Shown one piece after another: positions 21,200-31,389 of a stretch of 64,000 nt of DNA. Made by a program: the position numbers and the translations under genes. The stretch comes from Podarcis raffonei (taxonomy: Eukaryota; Chordata; Lepidosauria; Squamata; Lacertidae), in contig NC_070614.1 in the NCBI RefSeq assembly GCF_027172205.1, positions 49,168,001 through 49,232,000 on the forward strand, given 5' to 3'. The notes beneath the pieces are model-generated. The model was given only the letters and a program-made list of their open reading frames with translations. It ran no database searches and had not been told where the DNA came from. How positions within the stretch are numbered: the first letter of the stretch is position 1; each line of letters starts with the position of its first letter.

Positions 21200-22204
21200 A
21201 ATATGGGCTATAATATCTGCCCTTTCTAAGCCAGTGGAGGGCATCTGTTGAAACCATAAAATAAATAAAACACTTCTGTCTTTGTCAGCCCCCTTAAGAT
21301 CAGGAAGGTCACCGTGATCAAATTTAAGAGACCAGCTTTAGGTTGGCCGACCAGGACAAACCCTTCTGGGTGCCTTTCCTTAAAAGTTTGCTTTGCTGGC
21401 AGCTGACTTAAAAATAGGAATGTGTGCTGGAGAACAATCAAGCGTCTGTATCAATGGGATTAGCCGTTTGCAGGCAAGGGAGGCCCTGTTTGCGAAATCA
21501 CAGGCAAGCTGTGCCTTATGACAGAGTTCCAGCAACCTCTTAGCAGCCATAGCTTGGATATTAAGCCCGTAATTAATACAAATACCTAACAGACTGGAAT
21601 GCCTGTAACGTGTCTGGCTGGGCATATCAACAGAGAGAAACACACACACACTCTTGCAATTATCGTTGAAATGGATTATGATGCCCTACAAGTCACAGGA
21701 GTGGTCTGAAGGTGTCCACATTTGCGTCCACTCAGCGGCTGGACACACACAGAAACCATCTGTAGCTCCCAGGTAGACTCGAGTTCCCTCGTGGAAGAAA
21801 GGTGAAACAGGAACGTTAACCAATAAATGGATTTCTGCCATTTGCAGTTTGCACTCAGTTTTCCCCCATTCGATTAAGATGCACAAGGCCAGGTCTACAC
21901 TAGTGATCAAAATTGTGGAAACCTTTTGGGAAAAGTGTCTTTCTGAGGTTTGATGGCTCGTAACATTACTTTTTTTGGAGTAATACCATAAAATTACATA
22001 TCTGTGGAAAGATAATTTCATGAAGAATGTAATGCAACAATGTTTGTTCAATTATCTGTATTATATCAAAAGCTATAGCCAAGTAATCAGAAAAAGGAAG
22101 CACAACTTGCTTAGGTTGATAAGCAGTAGCTTTCCTTCATTTGAATAGCCAATGAGTATTAGGAAAAGGAGAAAAAATACTATTAACATTATTTATTACA
22201 TTTG
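21200..22204. other. intergenic DNA, nothing recognised
   Basis: AT-rich sequence between C14orf119 and CEBPE. No gene or clear element boundary was seen. Confidence 0.45.
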
Positions 22205-22409
22205 TACAGTGGTAGTTTGGTTTTCAAACGCCTCTGTAGTCGAATGTTTCAGAACTGGACGCTGAAAACCCAGAAGTAAATGCCTCAGGTTTCGAATGCA
22301 CCTTGGAAATCGAACAAGAAATGAGGCTTCTGCCTTCAGTTTTCAAACGTTTTGGAACTCAAACAGACTTCCGGAACGGATTACGTTCGAAAACCGAGGT
22401 ACCGCTGTA
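22205..22409. mobile_element. TA-flanked MITE copy 7 ('ttcgaaaacc' subfamily)
   Basis: TA-CAGTGGTAGTTTGGTTTTC to CGAAAACCGAGGTACCGCTG-TA. The inner repeats read GTTTTCAAACG rather than GGTTAAG. The last ten bases are duplicated in tandem just outside. Confidence 0.85.
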
Positions 22410-22429
22410 TACCGCTGTATTCATCCAAA

Positions 22430-22910
22430 CATCCCAGGGCGGTTCGCAACAGAGAAATACAAAAGGAGAATGTTGTTGGCACCTGTCTGCCTCACCTTTG
22501 GATGGTTGCAGCTCCTGCTGTTGCTGTAGGGACCAATGTGGGAGAGACATGTTTTGTTGCATCTGGGGCAGATGAAGCCATCTAGTTGTGCTGCTGCAGA
22601 TGCACCCTGGCATTTCTTCTCTCTGTGCTCCTCCCAGCAAGCCATTCTTCCTCTGGTCACTGCTATGGATACAAGATCTGAATGTCTGTCTCCAGGCACG
22701 CTGGTCCTTTGCAAGGGATCCCTACATTCTTGGGGATCCTGCCATCTTGCAGTCTGTGAACATCACCAAGCCAGCGTAGAGATCGCTGAGACCGGAGTGC
22801 AAACATGCTGGGAATGTGGGCTTGGGAGAGCACACCTTTGTCTGCCCTGCCCTGTAATACCCCAATTTCTCCTGACGCAACGCATGTGGAAGGTGTTGAG
22901 ATGTCACTTC
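22430..22910 (-). mobile_element. LINE ORF2 C-terminal fragment with zinc-finger tail
   Basis: The minus strand translates to RSLRWLGDVHRLQDGRIPK and, in another frame, to ICPRCNKTCLSHIGPYSNS. These are the RWLGHV..DGRIPK block and the CxxC..HIG finger that close ORF2 of the LINE family also seen at 7440. Frame changes between the two blocks show it is dead. Confidence 0.7.
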
Positions 22911-23167
22911 TAACGGTTTCTTGTAAGAAAAACTGCTCCCTTTCCCTTATGGGGTATTCCAGAGCCCATATAGAGTCCTTAAGTGGGTCCCCTATTGGTA
23001 GGAGAAAATAACAGGCCAACCAGAATATACTGAGAAGCAAAGCGGCTAATAAGCCTTATCTTTATTAAAGGAACTGTTGTAACAGGGTCCCCACTCACCA
23101 CACGCAGGAGGGAGGAGAACCCTGAACAACGGTGCGCAAGCCCCTATATAAAACAAGCCCCTATATA

Positions 23168-23548
23168 AAAATGAGCCTGTTGACGACATTACCAAACTTA
23201 AAACCATGGAGAGACCTGGTCTGAACAAAGACATTGGATTCTTATCTCATTATACACCCCTTGCTTTTTCCTGTAAGACCTATTGCAGTTGTTAAGAGTC
23301 GTCAACAGGCTCATCACAGCTATCTGCCAATCACCCATTCCCACCACCCTTCTGAGTAATACCCCTCCCCACCTTCTCACTATATAGAAGGATCTGGCAA
23401 CTTCTGTTTCAGTGTATCTGAAGAAGTGTGCATGCACACGAAAGCTCATACCAAGAACTAACTTAGTTGGTCTTTAAGGTGCTACTGGAAGGAAAAAAAA
23501 TTTTTGTTTTGACTATGGCAGACCAACACGGCTACCTATCTGTAACTG
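23168..23548 (+). mobile_element. Penelope-like retroelement fragment nested in LTR A
   Basis: Flanked by the 13-bp repeat AAGCCCCTATATA (23155-23167 and 23549-23561; an extra copy at 23138-23150), which the uninterrupted LTR has only once. It contains a perfect 17-bp inverted repeat (23171-23187 with 23298-23314) and then the amniote-wide repeat text ACGAAAGCTCATACC, GTTGGTCTTTAAGGTGCTAC and CAGACCAACACGGCTACC. The hammerhead-like core (23414-23451) and the inverted repeat are why I call it Penelope-like. The family name is inferred. Confidence 0.6.
23414..23451 (+). ncRNA. hammerhead-ribozyme-like fold (degenerate or relic)
   Basis: The order is GTAT (stem I, 5' strand) - CTGAAGA - A - GTGTGCATGCACAC (self-complementary stem II) - GAAA - GCTC - ATAC (stem I, 3' strand). 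CUGANGA and GAAA are the hammerhead core, and GTAT pairs with ATAC directly after a UC cleavage dinucleotide. One extra A between the core and stem II, plus a minimal stem III, make activity uncertain. Confidence 0.5.
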
Positions 23549-24159
23549 AAGCCCCTATATAGACTCTTGAAATTGCCCACCCTGTAGCCCAGGACCCACC
23601 CCCCCAAAAAATCATAATATATCACAGATGGAAGCGGTCTACAGCAGAAATCCTGCCTACCAGGATACCTGATAATGGTCACTGATTGCATGACCTGCGC
23701 AGCCTGGCCATTCTTTTGTGATGGTTAATACTTTAGTTGCTGAATCCAGGTCACAGGCTCACCCTATTCGTACACAAATACGCCCTTAAGGCAGGATTTG
23801 CAAGCAAAAAGACAATGGGAAGTCTTTCCCCATTTGCCTCCCTTACTGCGGAGGAATATTTGAGGTCACTGGGAGAGTCAAAATGGCTTCAGGATTGCTC
23901 CTCCAAACACATGGTTCATATATTTAGATGTGTGTGCATTTATGAATATTTATTCTATATCTGAGACCTCAGAATTCTTATAACAGGTTATATGTTGCCC
24001 ATGACTCACTTCCATAAATCAGCGTGCTCAACATCTTGGTACTGGACATTCTCATCATGTTCTCCCATACTCTTTTGGAGATGCGAGCCATTGCCGTAGC
24101 TGACAAAATGAGATGCAAAATACATAATAAATACATAATACATAATAAAACAAAACAAT

Positions 24160-24302
24160 ACCCCTCTCCTACTTTCTATTTTCTCCGCACTGCATGATTT
24201 CAGGCACTTATCATGCCCCCCCCTTACTTGCCGTTTCTCTAAACTAAAAAGGCCCAAATGTTGCAACCTTTCCTCATTGTGGAGTTGCTCCATCTCCTTG
24301 AT
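24160..24302 (-). mobile_element. CR1-superfamily LINE fragment
   Basis: The minus strand reads HNEERLQHLGLFSLEKRQVR, the motif just before the 3' UTR in CR1-type ORF2. The plus strand has GCAACCTTTCCTCATTGTGG. Confidence 0.65.
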
Positions 24303-24643
24303 CTGCCTCTAGCTTTCTTGGTGTCAAAAGGAGAGCCTGTCTGCTTTTGGTTTGCCCCGGCCCCAGCCCTGAGGCAAGACATCTTGTCTGCCAATCCCAA
24401 AGCCCTTGGCTGTGTTTAGGTAGGACCCGCAATAAATCATCTGAGAAGCGAGATAAGAAGGGGGGGGACACACAGCAAAGCGGTCACATTGCAACAGCCC
24501 CAGGGCTGCTGTAAATAGGACGCTGTTGATGCAAAGCCCAGACGAACTTGTTGACTTCTCTGTGAAGACAACAAGCACTGATGCCGTAATCTTAGACTCT
24601 GAACTTCGTGGTCTTGTGGCAAGTAGGCAGATGGGCTCCAGAC

Positions 24644-25701
24644 TAGGGTTACCAAATGTCCCCGGGGGACAGTCCCCGGATTTGCAAATCTGTCCCCGGA
24701 CAAATTCCGGCCCCAGAATGTCCCCAGATTTGCAAATCTGTCCCCGGGAAATGTGGCAGCGGCAGCCTCAGCAGCCCGGAGCCAGCCTGGTAGCGCAGCT
24801 GGCTCTGGCTGGCTTCAGGAGCTGCTCACTTCTGTGGCGCCCGCCATTCTTCCTCGCCAGAAGTCCCCATATGATGTGTATTGTGCGCATAGGATGTTTA
24901 TTGTGCGATCTCCTGCCTGCTTTGTTTTGACAGATCAGGGGAGGCTCGGGAGTCGCGGGCGGGCGGCTGTTGCCCAGTTTTTTAAAAACTCTGTGCATTT
25001 ATGTTTCACAGGGTGCGAAAGAAGGGCTTTGCACCTTTATACAATATGCATGTATGCTTGGGCCCAGGGTCTTTTGCCTTACCATCCCCACTACTGACTC
25101 CCTGTTGCTACTCAGTTTCCAAAAAAAAAAATGTATCCCTGGATTCATAGAATCATAGAGTTGGAAGAGACCACAAGGGCCATCGAGTCCAACCCCCTGC
25201 CAAGCAGGAAACACCATCAGAGCACTCCTGACATATGGTTGTCAAGCCTCTGCTTAAAGACCTCCAAAGAAGGAGACTCCACCACACTCCTTGGCAGCAA
25301 ATTCCACTGTCAAACAGCTCTTACTGTCAGGAAGTTCTTCCTAATGTTTAGGTGGAATCTTCTTTCTTGTAGTTTGGATCCATTGCTCCGTGTCCGCTTC
25401 TCTGGAGCAGCAGAAAACAACCTTTCTCCCTCCTCTATGTGACATCCTTTTATATATTTGAACATGGCTATCATATCACCCCTTAACCTCCTCTTCTCCA
25501 GGCTAAACATGCCCAGCTCTCTTAGCCGTTCCTCATAAGGCATCGTTTCCAGGCCTTTGACCATTTTGGTTGCCCTCCTCTGGACACGTTCCAGTTTGTC
25601 AGTGTCCTTCTTGAACTGTGGTGCCCAGAACTGGACACAGTACTCCAGGTGAGGTCTGACCAGAGCAGAATACATTCATTGGAAAAAATCTGGTAACCAT
25701 A
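24644..25701. mobile_element. hAT-like DNA element carrying an inserted CR1
   Basis: Ends TAGGGTTACCAAATG and CTGGTAACCATA are inverted. The near-identical repeats CTCCAGAC (24636-24643) and CTCTAGAC (25702-25709) flank it. The left part holds tandem GTCCCCGGATTTGCAAATCT-like units. A CR1 LINE fills 25143-25681, so the original element was roughly 0.5 kb. Confidence 0.65.
25143..25681 (-). mobile_element. CR1 LINE 3' end, 5'-truncated
   Basis: The minus strand encodes [20 protein letters not shown], later [20 protein letters not shown] and [20 protein letters not shown], the C-terminus of CR1 ORF2. The 3' UTR ends in ATTCATAGAATCATAGAG, the CR1 tail repeat. Its reading frame is long and intact, so it is a fairly young copy. 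Confidence 0.88.
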
Positions 25702-25991
25702 CTCTAGACACATGTTGCTTAGTTCTCCTTACGTTTGGGGAGATTTGCCCCAAAGGCCTATCTAGAAGGCACTCACTGACCGGAAGGGGGCAGTTTCCAA
25801 CCTTTAGGTACGGATCAGGGAGAAAGTCAACAGCGCTTTCTAAAACAATATGCTCACCAAATCAGCCATCCTTCAAAAGTCGCACATCTCTCTTCTTCCC
25901 CCAAAGTATTTTTATTACTCGTTTTCAAGTTGCACATCTCTGTATGCTACACTTCAGTTCTCCAGTGGAGTTAATGTGTACAAAAGCACAT

Positions 25992-26220
25992 TACAGTGGT
26001 ACCTCGGGTTACATACGCTTCAGGTTACAGACTCTGCTAACCCAGAATATTACCTCGGGTTAAGAACTTTGCTTCAGGATGAGAACAGAAATCGTGCAGC
26101 AGCGGTGCAGCGGCAGCAGGAGGCCCCATTAGCTAAAGTGGTGCTTCAGGTTAAGAACAGTTTCAGGTTAAGAACGGACCTCCAGAACGAATTAAGTTCT
26201 TAACCCGAGGTACCACTGTA
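25992..26220. mobile_element. TA-flanked MITE copy 8 ('ggttaag' subfamily)
   Basis: TA-CAGTGGTACCTCGGGTTAC to TAACCCGAGGTACCACTG-TA with perfect 18-bp terminal complementarity. The least decayed copy by eye. Confidence 0.9.
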
Positions 26221-26779
26221 AATTAAAAGGGAAATGCTTTGCAAAAATGTGCATATTATGGTGAAGTGTACAATGAAATGCATATATTGGTGAAAATAGC
26301 ATGCAAGATGCATTATAGGGGGAAATTGCTTTGCAAAAATGTACATAGAGTGGAACCAAAGCCTATGGAACTCCTTCCCACCTGAAATTAGACAGGGATA
26401 TTCTTCGTGTTACTGAGACTTTTTCTGTTCCAGCTGGCTTGTTTTTATGTATGTCACTTAGAAACATCAATGATCACACATACATATGTATGAAAGCGCA
26501 TACAAAAACGTTATTTAGCAGACAATCGCACTAGAATGGTGACAAATATTCACGACGACCCACCCCCTTTAATTGCAAATTGTTACAACTAAATGGAGAA
26601 CTGAATTTACGATTGGAAAAATGAGAAATCGAGAAAACTGGAATTGACAGATCCCAACCGTTCCCAGGCCAGAGATTTTGCCTCTCTTTTACTTACACAG
26701 GCACATGTTTTCCCAGTTGCTTTCAGACAGGTGTGGCCAGTAATCATTCCTTTCTTGCTGCAATATAAACACAATAAAA

Positions 26780-27036
26780 TACAGTGGTACCCTTGTTTTA
26801 AGAACAGCTTAGTTTATGAGCAACTTGGATTAAGAACGCTGCAATCCCGGAAGTAGTTGTTTTGGTTTGTGAACTTTGCTTTGGAATAAGAACATGTTCC
26901 GCTTCTTGTTGAGTGTGTTCCATTTGTAAATTGAGTCCCCCACTGCTATGGGAAAGCACGCCTTGGTTTAAGAACGCTTTGGTTTAAGAAAGGACTTTTG
27001 GAACGGATTAAGTTCATAAACCAAGGTACCACTGTA
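26780..27036. mobile_element. TA-flanked MITE copy 9 ('tttaagaac' subfamily)
   Basis: TA-CAGTGGTACCCTTGTTTTAAG to CATAAACCAAGGTACCACTG-TA. The inner repeats use TTTAAGAACGC and its complement, distinct from copies 1-8. Confidence 0.87.
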
Positions 27037-27269
27037 AATAAAATCTCCTTCTGCTTAGACTTAGACCTTTGGCCTTCCAATTGTTCCCTGCTGAGTGAAA
27101 TTACCTTAGGTGGGGCTTACAGGAAATTTTTGAGGAGGGATGTGAGCAGGCTGACTTATGCATTGCCGTGTCTTTTTTTCCTGTTTGCATTCAAGTCCCT
27201 CTCAATTGCTTCCTGTTCTGGACGCACGCACTTTCCTTCGGGTGCCATCCTTCAGAATGTGTGTGGGGT

Positions 27270-27690
27270 TGTTTTTTAAAATATATCTTTATTAATTTAA
27301 AATAAATACATTTATGAAAAAATGGACGGACAAACAAGTAAACAAGCATACAAATAACAGAAAAATAAAACAAACCACCACTCTAAGATACAACAAGATT
27401 AATATAACTATCATCATATATACTCCTGGAATTGAAAGCAATTATAAAACTTATGGGGGGGGAGTTAAAAATGACTTCCAATTAATTTCACTGTGCTTTG
27501 TCTATCCATTACTTTATACTGCACAGTTACATATTTCTTATATAGTTTCTTTTTACCTCCCTACGAACTTATATTCATACAATACAGAGATCAGTCTAAT
27601 TCTGCCAGGATGTTTCCTTTTATACCATAGTTTTCTAAATATTCTTTCAAGATTCTCTGTGTGTATGTGTGTGTTTATGTGTTAATCTGG
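27270..27690 (-). mobile_element. L1-like 3' tail in reverse orientation (tentative)
   Basis: The plus strand opens with TTTTTTAAAATATATCTTTA and AT-rich non-coding DNA as at the start of a reversed L1 tail. No ORF2 text was recognised, so the call is weak. Confidence 0.3.
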
Positions 27691-27794
27691 AGCAAGGAAG
27701 AACAGATTGATCATGTCGACAGCAGCCGGCGACATGCCTGCTCAGCTGCCTTGCAAGCCAAGCCTTGCAGTGCGTGCCTAAAGAGCAGCCCTTG

Positions 27795-27880
27795 AAGGCT
27801 CTAAGTACAGAATCGTAGATTTCTAGAGTTGGAAGTGATCCCAAAGGTCATCTAGCCCAACCCCCCTGCAATGCAGGAAT
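27795..27880 (-). mobile_element. CR1-type 3' tail
   Basis: TAGAGTTGGAAGTGATCCCA and TCATCTAGCCCAACCC, a reversed CR1-type end. Confidence 0.55.
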
Positions 27881-28067
27881 CACAGCTCAAGAATCCATGG
27901 CACGTGGCCATGTATGTACAGTATTTATTTGAGAACAGGATGCTGGAACTAGACGGGCCTTTCTCCAAGAGCAGCTGAGGCAACTGGCAGAAATAGTAAG
28001 CCAGTCGTCCCAGATTCGATTCCATGTATCGCCAGTTGAAAGGATCCAGTAGCAGTGGAGGGAAATA

Positions 28068-28868
28068 CCGTATTTTTTGCACCATAACACTCAATTTTTT
28101 CCTCCTAGAAAGTAAGGGGAAATGTCTGAGCGTGTTATGGAGCGAATGCCTACAGATGGCAGAGGGATCTGCTGCAGTCGTGAGCAGAGGATCCATGGTT
28201 CCCCTTCCTTCCCTCCTCCGTGGCTCGCTTTGAAACAGCAAAGCGGGAGAAGAGTGGGGAGTGGGGAGGAGAGAGGGACAGGGAGCCTGCTTGCTTCAAA
28301 GGAGCAAAGTGGGAGAGGAGAGGAGCCTTCTCCCCTTAAACCCCTCGCCTGCATTATTAGCAGCATCCCTCTCCACACACCCCACGCGTGTTCCTTCTCT
28401 CCTTATACCCCTCTCCTGCATTATTAGCAGCACCCTTCTCCACCCACCCCACGCGTGCTCCTTGTCCTTTGAGTGCTTTTCCTTCCCTCCCTACCTAAAA
28501 CGTGGTTACAAAGCACGGATCCACATGGATCCTCAGGATTTTTGCACTGGGCCACCCCAAATTCACCATCAGATCACAGATCATGTCCATGGCTACAGCT
28601 TGCACCAAAAAAATCACACACCAACTGTTGCCTGGGGCCGCAGTGGTGCAAAAACGTGGTTACAAAGCATGGATCCACATGGATCCTCAGGATTTTTGCA
28701 TTGGGCTACCCCAAACTCACCGTCAGATCACATGTCTGTGGCCACAGCATGAATCACAAAAATCATACATCCACTGTTTCGTTTAGAATATTTTTTTTGC
28801 TTGTTTTCCTCCTCTTAAAACTATGTGCGTGTTATGGTCGGGTGCGTGTTATAGAGCGAAAAATACGG
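28068..28868. mobile_element. TA-flanked DNA element with internal 154-bp tandem repeat
   Basis: Inverted ends CCGTATTTTTTGCACC and GAGCGAAAAATACGG are each next to TA. The subterminal text ATAACACTC / GTGTTATAGAGCG is also inverted. Inside, two units of period 154 bp start at 28501 and 28655 (CGTGGTTACAAAGCA...). It is non-coding and Tc1/mariner-like by its TA duplication only. Confidence 0.7.
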
Positions 28869-28999
28869 TAAATACATTTTTTTGCTGGAGGCCTTGAAGG
28901 CAAATGCCTATCAGGAAGTCCTGTGTTAACTCCACTCGTGGCCACCAGAGGCCCTTGCAGCCCTGTCCCAAGTCTGAGGCGCAATGGCTGTTGGTTTGA

Positions 29000-30180
29000 T
29001 GCTTGCAGGCCTAACATTTCACAATGTATTTCACAGTGGTTTTCAAACAGTGTCCTGGGATCCCTGGAGACTTATCAGATTCTTTTAAACATGTTTGGCC
29101 CAGGGCATTTTGCTGGCCTGAGGCAAAGGGCAAGACGGCTTCTCCCCCCAGCCCCGAAACCAACCCCAAATTCCACCCACAGATTGGTAACTTCCTTTTC
29201 CTTGAACTGGGGGTCTCCTGCGCTGCGAGGGATCTCAGACCTTCTCCCCTCAGGGTCCACTAGAGAAGGATGGAAATTACCGAGGCCCACTTGTCACAAA
29301 ATGGTTTGACATAGTCGGTTGGCAATGACTGACATCTCTCTGCTAACACCTAATCCATCTCTGGAAATCGCGAAGTCCTTTGCCACAGCGTTTTCCTTGT
29401 GGCAAGGAGTTCCACAGCTCAGCTTTTCCTCAAGATGAGTACAGAAACTACTGTATTGTCTGTTCTGGAGGCATTGTGTCTCTCAGACTCACCAATTTAG
29501 GCAGAATTTGCTGTTCCAGAGTCTCTAAGAAGAAAAGGCCTTTTCTTTTCTTTTTCCTCTTCCTATCCCCCCTTGTGCCTCTCATAGTAGGTGTTTTCTT
29601 TTTACCTATCTCTTGTGATTTCTTTTCACAATAAACTTATATCTTCCTGTTCCCCTGCCCTAAACCCCCTAAACCCTCCTCTGCCAGATTATTTCATCCC
29701 TCCCCTCTGGAGGCAAAGAAGTTTTGGAAAAACCTCTGTGGCAGATCACTTCTGTGGTATTTCTACTCCGCATTAAGGGCCTATCCCTTAATTTTTATTT
29801 TATTTTTGTCCCGCTGCATTCCTCAGGAAAACCCCCTGTTTGCTGCTAAATCGGAACAAACACCAATCTACAGAAAACCTGACTGATGTTTCTTCCGATT
29901 TGCCCCTAAATCGTGTGTTTTTCAGGCAAAAGTGCCTGGGGGGGACTTCTTGAACCCGCGACTTGAAGCCTACCTGAGAATGCACTAGTTTTCCCCTTTG
30001 GGCGTAAAAGGCACTATTTAATTTAAGACATTTAGAGTTACAAGACCCCAGAGCTGCAATATTCCCAGAGTGGTTTAACAATAAATCCCTCATGACGGGG
30101 AAATCTGAGAATTGTAGCTTTGTGAGGGGGAATAGGGGGTCTTTTAACAACCCTCAGCACCCTTAAAAACCGCAGCTCCC
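29000..30180. other. intergenic DNA, nothing recognised
   Basis: No gene or element end seen, apart from a palindromic AATTGTAGC / ...CAGCTCCCAGAATTCT patch at about 30110-30195. Confidence 0.4.
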
Positions 30181-30194
30181 AGAATTCTCTGGCA

Positions 30195-30330
30195 GACCCT
30201 CCAAGTGTCCCTGTTTTCCAGGGACGTCCCTGATTTAGAGAAGCCGTCCCGGTTTCTGATTTGATCCTGGAATGTCCCGCTTTTCCTTAGGATGTCCCCG
30301 TTTTTATTGGAGACATGTTGGAGGGTATGA
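30195..30330. mobile_element. short palindromic DNA element ('accctccaa ... ttggagggt')
   Basis: ACCCTCCAAGTGTCCC at the left and GACATGTTGGAGGGT at the right are inverted. The interior has GTCCC/GGGAC units, similar in style to the left part of the element at 24644. Target duplication unclear. Confidence 0.5.
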
Positions 30331-30367
30331 AGTTATCCAACCTTGAAGCCGCCTGAAGGCAATCTAG

Positions 30368-30605
30368 TACAGTGAAACCTCGGTTTTTGAATGTAATCCG
30401 TTCTGGAAGACTGTTCAACTTCTGAAACGTCCGAAAACTGAAAGCAGAAGCCTCAGTACAATAGGGAAACTCAAAACAGAAGCCGCGTGACATGTTCAGC
30501 TTCTGAAAATCATTCAAAAACCAAAGTGGTTACTTTCGGGTTTTCGGTGTTCAAAAGCCAAAATGTTTGTCAACAGAGACATTCGAAAATTGAGGTTCCA
30601 CTGTA
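30368..30605. mobile_element. TA-flanked MITE copy 10 ('ttcgaaaacc' subfamily)
   Basis: TA-CAGTGAAACCTCGGTTTTT to AAATTGAGGTTCCACTG-TA. Inner text GAATGTAATCCGTTCTGGAA mirrors the GGAACGGATTA block of copies 7 and 9. Confidence 0.85.
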
Positions 30606-30639
30606 TAGGGAAGTTTAAAAAATAAAAAAAGTTTAATGT

Positions 30640-30718
30640 TGTATTATGTTTTTTATACATGTTGGAAGCTGCCCAGAATGGCTGGGGTAAGCCATCAATA
30701 TATGTGGGGTATAAATAG
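30640..30718 (+). mobile_element. L2-like LINE tail, split by LTR B
   Basis: TTGGAAGCTGCCCAGAATGG and GGGGTATAAATAG are an L2-like 3' end. The tail continues after the LTR at 31383 (ATAGTAAAATGATCATGATG). Confidence 0.6.
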
Positions 30719-31382
30719 TGTTGTAAACAAAAATCTGCCCTTTTCCCTTATGGGGTATCCAAGCGCCCATATAGAATCCTTACGTAGGTTCCCTATTGGT
30801 AGGAGAAAATAACAGAGGCCAACCAGAGAATATTGAGAAGCAAAGCAGCTAGTAAGCTTGATCTTTATTGATCTGTTACAACAGGGTGCTCCCCTCACAC
30901 ACAGGAAAGGAGGAGGAACCCAGAACAAAAGTGTGCCTGCCCTTATATAGACATTTAAATTCCCTCCCTGGAGTCCAAGACCACCCCCAGAAACATCATA
31001 CATACATCACAGAAAGGGTGGTCTACAGCAGAAATCTGAGTGCTTTGTTTACCTCCTGTCTGCCAGGTTACCTGTTTAATGGTCACTTGATTGCCTGAAG
31101 AGCCTGGCCAGTCTTTTGTAACGATAAATACTTAGTTCCTGAGCCAGGTCACAGGCTCACACCCTATTCATATTTTAAATGTGCCCTTAAGACAGGATTT
31201 GTGAAGGAAAAGACAATGGGGACGCTTTTCCATTTTCCTCTGACTTTGCAGAGAAAACATTTGGTCATTTTGGGAGCCAAAATGGCTTCATGGCTGTTTT
31301 CCTGTGCTGCTTCAGACATGTGCTTGGTTGGTACATTTATAAACATTTAATAAATATCGAAGACCTTAAAATTCTTATCACA
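30719..31382 (-). mobile_element. solo LTR B of an endogenous retrovirus-like element
   Basis: 664 bp, TG...CA ended, flanked by ATAG on both sides (30715-30718 and 31383-31386). On the minus strand it has a TATA-type box (30941-30950), an AATAAA signal (30864-30869) and a short R-like interval between. It is the same family and orientation as LTR A, but a separate integration. Fossil: no internal genes adjoin it. Whole-looking as an LTR; the 4-bp duplication suggests ERV1-like or Gypsy-like. Confidence 0.82.
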
Positions 31383-31389
31383 ATAGTAA

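Larger units (their letters stand above)
22919..23985 (-). mobile_element. solo LTR A of an endogenous retrovirus-like element, interrupted by another insert
   Basis: It is similar along its length to the LTR at 30719-31382 and lies in the same (minus) orientation. The 4-bp direct repeat GGTT flanks it (22915-22918 and 23986-23989). On the minus strand it has U3, a TATA-type TATATAGGGG region, and an AATAAA signal at 23061-23066. A foreign insert of about 380 bp sits at the TATA region (23168-23548). Fossil: no internal retroviral genes adjoin it. A 4-bp duplication fits ERV1-like or Gypsy-like integrases. Moderately old by its visible divergence from copy B. Confidence 0.8.

Noticed and set aside
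28501-28808. CRISPR-like direct repeats
   Set aside because: Two 154-bp units in a eukaryotic DNA transposon; no short repeats with unique spacers.
28122-28871. Overlapping frames with repeated GSTWILRIFALG text
   Set aside because: Translation of the 154-bp tandem repeat in a non-coding element.
22919-31382. A complete provirus bounded by LTR A and LTR B
   Set aside because: Each LTR has its own 4-bp duplication on both sides (GGTT and ATAG), and the DNA between them consists of CR1, hAT-like and MITE elements without retroviral genes. They are two solo LTRs.
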